From the NCBI GenBank assembly GCA_002316385.1, contig DCDL01000022.1, positions 80,154 to 88,342 of the forward strand: DNA of 8,189 nucleotides, written 5' to 3'. The number at the start of each line of letters is the position of its first letter. Within the stretch, counting starts at the first letter, position 1. A program made the position numbers and the translations under genes. This document shows positions 1 through 4,896 of this stretch, one piece after another. Origin of the DNA: Clostridium sp. UBA1056. Its GTDB lineage: Bacteria > Bacillota > Clostridia > Clostridiales > Clostridiaceae. The notes under the pieces are model-generated. The model saw only the letters and a list, made by a program, of their open reading frames with translations. It was not told the DNA's origin and made no database searches.

Positions 1-70
1 ATTTTTTGAAGATGCCTAAATACTTTAGCATGCTATCCTTCCATGTGATAATAAGATTCTTTCATTCTTC

Positions 71-99
71 TTGTATACTTTAAATAATTAAGATATAAT
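71..99 (+). promoter_or_regulatory. Promoter of the XRE-cupin regulator gene
   Basis: A TTGTAT -35-like box (71-76) and a perfect TATAAT -10 box (94-99) are separated by exactly 17 bp, about 90 bp before the start codon at 191. The -35 matches the vegetative consensus only in TTG, so the call rests mainly on the -10 and the spacing. The region is very AT-rich, which raises the chance of false matches. Confidence 0.5.
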
Positions 100-107
100 A
101 ATTTACG

Positions 108-129
108 AACGTTAAATATATTTAATGTT
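108..129. promoter_or_regulatory. Palindrome, possible autoregulatory operator
   Basis: The arms AACGTTAAA (108-116) and TTTAATGTT (121-129) form a 22-bp inverted repeat around TATA, with one G-T imperfection. It starts about 9 bp after the -10 box, where a bound repressor would block early transcription. XRE-type regulators commonly bind such palindromes in their own promoters. That the neighbouring XRE-cupin protein binds here is inference. Confidence 0.35.
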
Positions 130-190
130 AATCTTATTTTACTTTTGTTAATTATAATTGTCAATACACTTATAGGAGGTTACCCCTTAA

Positions 191-742
191 ATGAATATAA
201 ATCTTATCATTTCAGAAAACTTAAAGAGGCTTCGTACTGAACGAAATTTAAGTTTAGGTCAGCTTGCTGAATTATCTGATATAAGTAAAGTCATGCTATC
301 TCAAATTGAAAAAGGTAGTACTAATCCAACTATAAATACTTTATGGAAAATAGCAAATGGACTAAAGGTTCCTTATACCTCGCTCCTAGAACAAAAAGAG
401 GAGGAAACTTATATTACAAAAAAGAGTGATATTGAAGTGCAGCTAAATGATGAAGGTCATTATAGGGTATATTGTTACTACACTAGTACACCATACCGTA
501 ATTTTGAACTTTTCCAAATTGAGCTTGATGAAGGTCACTCATATACATCATTGGGTCATTCTGAAAAATCACAAGAGTATATTATGGTGTTAGAAGGCGA
601 ATTAACACTAGAAGTAAACAATAAAATTTATAAATTAAATCCTAATGATTCTATATGCTTCTCTCCCTCTAATCAACATGTATATTCTAATAATGGAAAG
701 AGTACCTTAAAAGCTACAGTAACAAACTTTTATCCTGTCTAA
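191..742 (+). CDS. XRE-family transcriptional regulator with C-terminal cupin domain
   Basis: This 183-aa protein is a cytosolic DNA-binding regulator. Residues 9-66 form a helix-turn-helix of the XRE/Cro type: the NLKRLR start, the LGQLAELSDIS turn region, and a recognition helix ending in the SQIEKG signature followed by PTINTLWKIA. Residues about 105-180 are a small beta-barrel cupin with H123, E129, the VLEGELTLEV strand and H163, which resemble the metal or ligand-binding positions of the fold. Length is normal for the HTH-cupin family, whose members sense a small molecule and control nearby metabolic or transport genes. The ATG is fixed by AGGAGGT at 174-180, 10 nt upstream. The gene is alone: a terminator overlaps its stop and the next gene is opposed. 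Its target, if adjacent, would lie left of the window. The ligand cannot be told from sequence. Confidence 0.93.
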   Translation: MNINLIISENLKRLRTERNLSLGQLAELSDISKVMLSQIEKGSTNPTINTLWKIANGLKVPYTSLLEQKEEETYITKKSDIEVQLNDEGHYRVYCYYTSTPYRNFELFQIELDEGHSYTSLGHSEKSQEYIMVLEGELTLEVNNKIYKLNPNDSICFSPSNQHVYSNNGKSTLKATVTNFYPV

Positions 743-763
743 TAATTAGGCGGGATTATTTTT
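732..763 (+). terminator. Intrinsic terminator of the XRE-cupin gene
   Basis: The arms ATCCTGTC (732-739) and GGCGGGAT (749-756) pair over 8 bp with two G-U pairs and a 9-nt loop, followed by TATTTTT. The left arm lies in the last codons of the gene and the stop codon lies in the loop, so the gene ends inside its own terminator. Confidence 0.65.
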
Positions 764-1015
764 ACTATGACTATTAATCTCTATAATTCAAAATAACTAA
801 AATTAATATTTTACGTCTTCTCATGTTTATAATCCTAACGTATTTCTATAAAGCTTTATTATCTTTTTTCCTTTATATGTATGATTATTACTTGCATATC
901 ATATGCTTTAAGTTCATCTAATGAAATCTTTAATTAATATAAAAAAATACTATACTTAAGTTAGTGTCCAAATCTTTGATTTGAAAAACGACCGTTTTTG
1001 GTACTTTTACACAAG
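764..1015. other. Non-coding region, AT-rich, with a repeat and possible mobile-element remnant
   Basis: No credible gene is seen on either strand. Structures present are a 13-nt palindrome GCATAT-C-ATATGC (894-906), the first copy of a 68-bp direct repeat (916-983), and a hairpin AAAAACG/CGTTTTT with a 2-nt gap (984-999). These are followed by ACTTTTACACAAG (1003-1015), whose inverse occurs at 2519-2531. The TTTACACA core resembles the terminal inverted repeats I know from IS256-family elements. No transposase reading frame is left, so a decayed element end is inference only. Confidence 0.4.
916..983 (+). repeat. Direct repeat, copy 1 (68 bp)
   Basis: This segment matches 6622-6690 in the same orientation over 69 alignment columns, with two substitutions (924 G/A and 968 C/T) and one A more in the second copy's A-run. 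It ends at a perfect inverted repeat CAAATC-TTT-GATTTG (969-983). It contains a TATACT box preceded at 17 bp by TTTAAT, so it could carry a weak promoter. It does not overlap a gene. The near identity across 5.7 kb in unrelated intergenic regions suggests a dispersed genomic element. Confidence 0.9.
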
Positions 1016-1043
1016 ATAAAAACAAGAGCATTAAGCTCTTGTT
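1016..1043 (-). terminator. Intrinsic terminator of the metallopeptidase-like gene
   Basis: A perfect 9-bp stem, AACAAGAGC (1021-1029) with GCTCTTGTT (1035-1043), has a 5-nt loop. Read on the minus strand it is followed by a run of T (plus-strand A run at 1018-1022). It lies about 70 nt beyond the stop of the gene at 1114-1950 and fits a Rho-independent terminator in that direction. Confidence 0.8.
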
Positions 1044-1113
1044 GATGAACAATAATCTAATGTGTTCATATTACATTCTTAAATAGATTGGAATTTACCA
1101 TGCTCGTGAAATT

Positions 1114-1950
1114 TTAAAATTGTGAAATGATTTTACTATTATATCCCTTCAATGTTTTTTGTGCAAATCCATGATATCCTTTTCTAAATTCTTCTTCTAA
1201 TCCTGATATACTTTTTGTCATCCAACAATCTACAAGATAGAACATTCCAGCCATAGCTGCATATTTCTCTTTATATTTTCCACAAATAGCATCATACAAG
1301 AACTCACTTTGCTTGCTTACATCTGTTTCTCTCAAAGCTTCATTCATTCTTTTCCTGCAGTTATCCTTTGCTTCCAGCCATTCTTCATTATCCCACTCAA
1401 CTTCATTGATATCTTTATCTTCAAATGATATTAGGTGTGCAAATGCCTCGTGAAAAGTGTTTGCATCTAAGTTTGTTAAGTAATTACTACTTTCAGTATC
1501 GTCATCAATATCTTTTATAACTTCGCCTATACATACATGACATAGTTCATGAGTTAGTAAGTTATGTACCACACTTACAATATCACATTTCCCTTCATAT
1601 TTACTCCATTGTCCTAAATCTAGAACAACATTACGCTTACCATCAGGTGCTCTTAAGACTGTTGCATCGAAAGGTTCTGGATATCCAACTATAAGGTTTA
1701 TAGAAACATCATTTATGATTTCTTTCCAGTTAGGAAATAACTTATCCCATATCTCAACATTGCATGGAGTAAATTCTTTTAACCCTCTTTTAATTTGTTC
1801 AAAAATTCGTCTTACTGATTCCCTATGCTCACTTTCATATGATGGTTCTACAAACATATGACCATCATATTTAAAAAACCACTCTTCTTTATACCTATTA
1901 ATAGATTTACCCTCTATATAGTCATGTAGTATATCTGCTTTAATTTTCAC
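1114..1950 (-). CDS. Uncharacterised HExxH zinc metallopeptidase-like protein
   Basis: The 278-aa product has no signal peptide or membrane segment, so it is probably cytosolic. Its centre holds LLTHELCHVCIG, an HExxH motif (H134, E135, H138) set in a hydrophobic helix. Thirty residues on, FHEAFAHL supplies E168 as a likely third zinc ligand. This is the gluzincin layout: two His and a Glu bind zinc and E135 activates water. The N-terminal 60 residues are charged and rich in aromatics. The C-terminal part (190-278) is mostly helical, with several Trp and Cys. I do not recognise a named peptidase; a DUF-type putative zinc protease family is likely, and substrate is unknown. The start is GTG, preceded by a purine-rich AGGGGGAAGAG site. 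The gene has its own terminator and appears monocistronic. Coding is firm; catalytic activity is inferred from the motif. Confidence 0.85.
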   Translation of the reverse strand: MKIKADILHDYIEGKSINRYKEEWFFKYDGHMFVEPSYESEHRESVRRIFEQIKRGLKEFTPCNVEIWDKLFPNWKEIINDVSINLIVGYPEPFDATVLRAPDGKRNVVLDLGQWSKYEGKCDIVSVVHNLLTHELCHVCIGEVIKDIDDDTESSNYLTNLDANTFHEAFAHLISFEDKDINEVEWDNEEWLEAKDNCRKRMNEALRETDVSKQSEFLYDAICGKYKEKYAAMAGMFYLVDCWMTKSISGLEEEFRKGYHGFAQKTLKGYNSKIISQF

Positions 1951-2009
1951 AATCTCTTCCCCCTTTTTATTTTTGCTTCTATAACTGAATTGTTAAATAA
2001 TATAACTGT

Positions 2010-2037
2010 TCTTTACTCAAAATAATATCATTGTCAA
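2010..2037 (-). promoter_or_regulatory. Candidate promoter of the metallopeptidase-like gene
   Basis: On the minus strand a perfect TTGACA (2037-2032) is followed after 16 bp by TAAAGA (2015-2010), about 60 nt before the GTG start. The -35 is ideal but the -10 matches only three positions, so the exact -10 is uncertain. Confidence 0.35.
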
Positions 2038-2120
2038 ATTCCTATTTATATGTTAATTCAATAAGTAACTAACTCACACTTTCCTACTATTTTGCAATAC
2101 TTTATAAGTAAATTATACCA

Positions 2121-2363
2121 TTATGTGCTATAAATTACTGTTTTAAAAAGTGGGTGAATTATAAGATATTTTTCCATTTTATGTCTTAAGGTGGGTTTTG
2201 TCGGAAATGCTAGCACTACCCCTTTATAAAATAGAGAGGATAATTTTATGTAAAAGGCAACCATTGCCATTAATAATTTATAATATAATGAGTGGTTATC
2301 AACTATTTGTCTTGCATTTTTTCTCCATACTCCTTCCCATATTCCTAACTTCTTGACTTCCAC
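2121..2363 (-). CDS. Doubtful small ORF, possibly repeat-derived
   Basis: This 80-codon frame begins with GTG and has no clear ribosome binding site; the sequence before it is only purine-rich. The product is basic, with a hydrophobic stretch around residues 28-52 (YYKLLMAMVAFYIKLSSLF) that could span a membrane once, and no recognised domain. The first codons come from a TGGAAGT-rich stretch that looks like a degenerate tandem repeat, so the ORF may be a translation of an interspersed non-coding repeat. There is no terminator directly behind it and no partner gene. I record it because nothing else fills this gap, but I think non-coding is the more likely reading. Confidence 0.22.
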   Translation of the reverse strand: MEVKKLGIWEGVWRKNARQIVDNHSLYYKLLMAMVAFYIKLSSLFYKGVVLAFPTKPTLRHKMEKYLIIHPLFKTVIYST

Positions 2364-2517
2364 ACTTCCAATATTCCACCCCGTTTAAACCCTTGATACA
2401 ACTATGATTAAACCTCCTAGAGGAACACTATATTTTATAAATATATATATTTAATTTTTCAAAAATAATTTTTAATTTGAAATTAAAACAATAGATAATA
2501 TTAAGACATAGATAGCA

Positions 2518-2585
2518 ACTTGTGTAAAAGTTAAGACCTACATGTTATCGCCTTTTTATAATTGGATAACATATAGGTCTTAATT
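2518..2585 (-). terminator. Large stem-loop, probable terminator of the first phzF-like gene
   Basis: Arms of 19 nt (2531-2549 and 2565-2583) enclose a 15-nt loop. The plus-strand RNA has one C-A mismatch (2541/2573), but in minus-strand RNA the same position is a G-U pair, so the whole stem pairs. This favours function in minus-strand transcripts. On that strand the stem is followed by CTTTTAC, a short U-tract. It lies about 100 nt beyond the phzF-like stop at 2684. T-rich sequence on the other side could let it act in both directions. Confidence 0.6.
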
Positions 2586-2683
2586 CATTTTTAAAATAAC
2601 GATAAGAATAAATAAAGATGGATATGTACTATTAGTAAAGGTATAAAATATTTTGAGCTAGTAACAGATCCACTTAGTGGCAG

Positions 2684-3553
2684 TTATATTTCAACTTCAA
2701 TTTCAGATAAGTTTAATGCTTTTCCTCCTACCATCACTTCAACAACCTCTTTATCTTGAACCGCTAAGGAAACAATTATTTCTGAAGGTTTTTCCATTGA
2801 GTACCCTTGTTCAATAACTATACATTCAGTATTCTCAAGGTTGATTTTATCATATTTAAACAGATAACAGGCAAGAGCACCATTGGATGTACCAGTTGCA
2901 GACTCTTCAGGTATTCCGTAAAGAGGTGCCAAATTTCTACAGTGAGCATCTGAACCATTAAGTGATTGAAGAGTGAACATATGATAACCAACAGTATTAT
3001 ATTTCCTGCTGATTTCTGCTACCTTTTCAAAGTCTGGTTTAATGCTGCTTAGAATACTTAAATCTTTAATAGGAACAATAATGTCTTTTAAACCTGTAGA
3101 TACAATTTGTACTGGGAAATTTGCATCCATTTGAGCTACAGAAATATTCAAGGAATCTGCAATTTCTTCTTTACAAATTGTATCGTAAAAAATTGGAAGA
3201 GCCTGATTCATTATGATTGTCATGTCTTCTTTTACCTCTACATGTAAAATTCCTGCCTTAGTTTCCTGTGTATACATCCCTGGCTTTATTTGCCCTAGAC
3301 TCAATAGTAAGTAATAAACTCCCACTGTAGCATGTCCACAAAGATCAACTTCTTCCGCAGGGGTAAAAAATCTTACCTTGAAATCTGCCAAGTCCGACTT
3401 CATTACATAGGCAGTCTCACTAAAACCAATTATACCTGCAATCTTTTTCATGTCATTTTCTGAGAGATTATCAGCATCAAAAACAACTGCTGCTGGATTT
3501 CCTCCCTCATTAGATTTTGCAAATGAGTTTAATGTAAATGCTTTTATTTTCAT
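2684..3553 (-). CDS. PhzF family isomerase/epimerase-like protein (first copy)
   Basis: The 289-aa length is typical of the PhzF family, cytosolic two-domain enzymes with the diaminopimelate-epimerase fold, some of which catalyse isomerisation by proton shift. The family landmarks are in order: GGNPAAVV (17-24), GFSETAYV with the catalytic-type Glu E46, the FFTPAEEVDLCGHATVG block (62-78), and a second-domain block R206-NLAPLYGIPEESATGTSNGA (to 226), with IEQG near 247-250. All key positions are intact, so it should be active; the substrate is unknown, because few PhzF homologues outside phenazine synthesis have known reactions. The ATG lacks a proper Shine-Dalgarno (only AAAG). Instead a strong site lies 50 nt upstream, before a possible 13-codon leader ORF whose TGA overlaps the ATG. 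The gene is separated from the second phzF-like gene by a terminator, so it probably has its own promoter. Confidence 0.93.
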   Translation of the reverse strand: MKIKAFTLNSFAKSNEGGNPAAVVFDADNLSENDMKKIAGIIGFSETAYVMKSDLADFKVRFFTPAEEVDLCGHATVGVYYLLLSLGQIKPGMYTQETKAGILHVEVKEDMTIIMNQALPIFYDTICKEEIADSLNISVAQMDANFPVQIVSTGLKDIIVPIKDLSILSSIKPDFEKVAEISRKYNTVGYHMFTLQSLNGSDAHCRNLAPLYGIPEESATGTSNGALACYLFKYDKINLENTECIVIEQGYSMEKPSEIIVSLAVQDKEVVEVMVGGKALNLSEIEVEI

Positions 3554-3591
3554 ATTTTATCTTTAGTGAGAGAGTGTATTGTAAGTACCAA
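3550..3591 (-). CDS. Possible 13-codon leader ORF coupled to the phzF-like gene
   Basis: On the minus strand AAAGGA (3606-3601) stands 9 nt before a TTG (3591-3589). This opens a frame reading MVLTIHSLTKDKI that ends in TGA at 3552-3550. The TGA shares bases with the phzF-like ATG (ATGA overlap), a layout typical of translational coupling. The downstream gene has no good site of its own, which makes the arrangement meaningful. Doubts are the TTG start, the tiny size, and a -10-like TATAAA at 3615-3610 that would place the 5' end very near the binding site. Confidence 0.33.
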   Translation of the reverse strand: MVLTIHSLTKDKI

Positions 3592-3600
3592 ACCCTCACT
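3565..3600 (-). promoter_or_regulatory. Stem-loop in the leader of the phzF-like gene
   Basis: In minus-strand RNA, AGUGAGGG (3600-3593) can pair with CUCUCACU (3572-3565) over 8 bp with one G-U pair and a 20-nt loop. The left arm adjoins the AAAGGA ribosome site and the loop contains the TTG of the possible leader ORF, so folding could influence initiation. No U-run follows, so it is not a terminator. Confidence 0.35.
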
Positions 3601-3668
3601 TCCTTTCTTTTTATACTATTTCCATTGTCTAACAAGTTATTTCTTAGTATTTTGTTTGGATTGCGCAA

Positions 3669-3711
3669 TAAAAAATCGCAAATTCAATCTCTTAAATAAT
3701 GCGATTTTTTA
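3669..3711 (-). terminator. Intrinsic terminator of the second phzF-like gene
   Basis: A perfect 12-bp stem (3669-3680 with 3700-3711) encloses a 19-nt loop. Its core is TCGCA/TGCGA flanked by A6 and T6, giving a T-run on the minus strand as well. It begins 10 nt after the stop at 3721, so transcription of 3721-4569 should largely stop before the next phzF-like gene. The symmetry would allow action in both directions. Confidence 0.85.
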
Positions 3712-3720
3712 CGTTTATTA

Positions 3721-4569
3721 TTATAGTAAAATAGTTCCCTTTGCCAAAATAGCTACCTCTCCAGACACTAATATTTCTTTTTTAGAAATGCTCATAGAAA
3801 CCTTAATTTTACTAGGCCTGCCGACAAATCTTCCTTGATTTATTATAATCTCATGACCTACATTAAAAATATTATGCTTATATAAATATGCACCTAATGG
3901 TCCAGCTGCACTTCCTGTTGCAACATCCTCAACGTTTCCTTGATTATCCCAGGTCCGTCCTTCTATATAATTCACATCAAATATATAAGCAAATTTAGCA
4001 CCTACTTCTTTTAACATTTCTTCAAATTTAGAACTAACTATTTTTGAATTCTCTATTCCTGAAGTTAATGGTACTAATAAGTATGGTAATCCTGTTGATA
4101 CAACTTCCATAGGAAATTCTTCGCTTAAATTCTCTTCTGACAAGTTCAATGCATGTACATATTTATTTCTCTTCTCTTTTGAAACTTCACAGAGGAATTC
4201 CGCTTTTCCTTGATTCATTTGTACTTCATAATACTCTTCTATCTTTTTTGAATTAACTACAATTGTTTTTCGATTTAATTGAAATGTAATTGCTATATCT
4301 TCTTCATTTCTAAAAATATGACTATGAATAGTAGCAGCTGCTCCCAAAATAGGATGCCCCGCAAAATCCAATTCTTCATCTACTGTAAAAATTCTTGCAT
4401 TAAATATACTATCATCTATTCTTCTCACAAAAATTGTTTCAAATTGCTTAAACTCTTGTGTTAATTTCAACATAAGATTATCTTCTAATTCCTCATTACA
4501 AAAAACAACAGTTAATCCATTGCCAGATAAAATTTCATTGCTAAAAACATCAACATGAAAATATTCCAT
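3721..4569 (-). CDS. PhzF family isomerase/epimerase-like protein (second copy)
   Basis: This 282-aa cytosolic protein has the full set of PhzF marks: YFHVDVFS at the N-terminus, GNGLTVVF (16-23) in place of the usual GNPxAVV, KQFETIFV with E44 as the catalytic-type Glu, the VDEELDFAGHPILGAA block (63-78), EDVATGSAAG (214-223), and INQGRFVGRPSKIKV (243-257). The change of the GNP motif to GNG is a departure. It is only distantly similar to the neighbouring PhzF-like protein, so the pair is not a recent duplication and probably acts on different substrates. The ATG has an ideal AAGGAGG (4583-4577) with 7-nt spacing. It lies 88 nt behind a truncated ornithine cyclodeaminase-like remnant on the same strand, with an extended -10 box in between, and ends at a strong terminator. 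Substrate unknown. Confidence 0.93.
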   Translation of the reverse strand: MEYFHVDVFSNEILSGNGLTVVFCNEELEDNLMLKLTQEFKQFETIFVRRIDDSIFNARIFTVDEELDFAGHPILGAAATIHSHIFRNEEDIAITFQLNRKTIVVNSKKIEEYYEVQMNQGKAEFLCEVSKEKRNKYVHALNLSEENLSEEFPMEVVSTGLPYLLVPLTSGIENSKIVSSKFEEMLKEVGAKFAYIFDVNYIEGRTWDNQGNVEDVATGSAAGPLGAYLYKHNIFNVGHEIIINQGRFVGRPSKIKVSMSISKKEILVSGEVAILAKGTILL

Positions 4570-4619
4570 TTTAATTCCTCCTTATATAAAAAATATAATT
4601 AACATTTATTTTACCTAAA

Positions 4620-4628
4620 ATTATAACA
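4620..4628 (-). promoter_or_regulatory. Extended -10 promoter element of the second phzF-like gene
   Basis: The minus strand reads TGTTATAAT (4628-4620), a consensus extended -10 (TGn plus TATAAT), about 50 nt before the ATG at 4569. No good -35 is seen at 16-18 bp, which extended -10 promoters can lack. This would let the gene be expressed independently of the remnant upstream. Confidence 0.45.
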
Positions 4629-4657
4629 TATAGTGTAAATACCGCATTATTTAATTT

Positions 4658-4759
4658 TCAAAGAACATCTTTATCATTTACTACGCATGCTACCGTATTC
4701 TTAATATCGAGAATCCTTCTAATATCATCGTCACCGAGAACTCTTATTGGAATCAACAC
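4658..4759 (-). pseudogene. N-terminal remnant of an ornithine cyclodeaminase/mu-crystallin family gene
   Basis: A 33-codon frame begins with GTG (4759-4757), has AGAAGGAAG 9 nt upstream and ends in TGA at 4660-4658. It reads MLIPIRVLGDDDIRRILDIK and then NTVACVVNDKDVL. The first 25 or so residues match the start of ornithine cyclodeaminase family proteins (a short strand, then LxxxDIRxIL and an MKDxxxxV-like helix). Full-length members have about 320-350 residues, so over 90% is missing. The remaining 88 nt before the second phzF-like gene do not hold the rest. The intact start and ribosome site show this was once the first gene of the minus-strand unit facing the MocR regulator. Ornithine cyclodeaminase turns ornithine into proline with NAD; relatives act on other amino or imino acids. 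The fragment cannot be active. Confidence 0.6.
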
Positions 4760-4825
4760 TTATCACTTCCTTCTAAAATTATAAATTTATTAACGTAATT
4801 ATATTTTAAAAGCAATGAAAAGTCT

Positions 4826-4857
4826 CCAACCATTCTTGGTTGTTTTTTAACCAACCA
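4826..4857. promoter_or_regulatory. Probable MocR operator: CCAACCA/TTGGTTG repeats
   Basis: CCAACCA occurs at 4826-4832 and again at 4851-4857 as direct repeats 25 bp apart, with its inverse-type unit TTGGTTG at 4836-4842 between them. The cluster overlaps the -35 region of the MocR-type gene in the divergent gap. MocR regulators usually bind direct or inverted repeats in their own promoter, so autoregulation is plausible but inferred. As RNA, CAACCA(4827-4832)/TGGTTG followed by T6 could form a weak terminator-like hairpin, and TTGGTTG can instead pair with the last CAACCAA. Confidence 0.45.
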
Positions 4858-4868
4858 AATGATATATT
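4840..4868 (+). promoter_or_regulatory. Candidate promoter of the MocR-type gene
   Basis: TTGTTT (4840-4845) and TATATT (4863-4868) are spaced by 17 bp, and transcription would begin shortly before the ribosome binding site at 4885. The -35 matches in three of six positions and the -10 in five of six. The last CCAACCA unit lies inside the spacer, fitting repression by occlusion. Confidence 0.4.
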
Positions 4869-4896
4869 AATAATAATATCATCTGGAGGTATAATT

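Larger units (their letters stand above)
1951..2683. other. Long intergenic region with little coding evidence
   Basis: The stretch contains the candidate promoter at 2010-2037, a doubtful 80-codon ORF (2121-2363, minus), a GGCAA-CCA-TTGCC hairpin near 2257-2269, an 11-nt palindrome CCACTTAGTGG (2670-2680) and the large stem-loop at 2531-2583. The part at 2320-2390, read on the minus strand, is purine-rich with TGGAAGT-like units recurring, as in a degenerate simple repeat. CTTGTGTAAAAGT at 2519-2531 is the exact inverse of 1003-1015. I see no RNA gene here. Confidence 0.5.

Noticed and set aside
774..824. 16-codon minus-strand mini-ORF (MRRRKILILVILNYRD)
   Set aside because: There is no convincing ribosome site or promoter, and frames of this length are expected by chance in such AT-rich DNA.
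1003..2531. A complete IS256-type element carrying the metallopeptidase-like gene
   Set aside because: The 13-nt inverse motifs face outward relative to known element ends, there is no transposase, and no target-site duplication is seen.
3566..3838. 90-codon ORF on +
   Set aside because: It runs antisense across the terminator and the end of the second phzF-like gene, includes the terminator sequence in its frame and has no ribosome site.
4279..4464. 61-codon ORF on +
   Set aside because: It is wholly antisense to the well-supported second phzF-like gene and Cys/Ser-rich as expected for a shadow frame.
4840..4896. 19-codon N-terminal extension of the MocR-type protein from TTG
   Set aside because: GGAGGT at 4885-4890 serves the ATG at 4897, the family begins near that Met, and the extension overlaps the probable promoter and operator.
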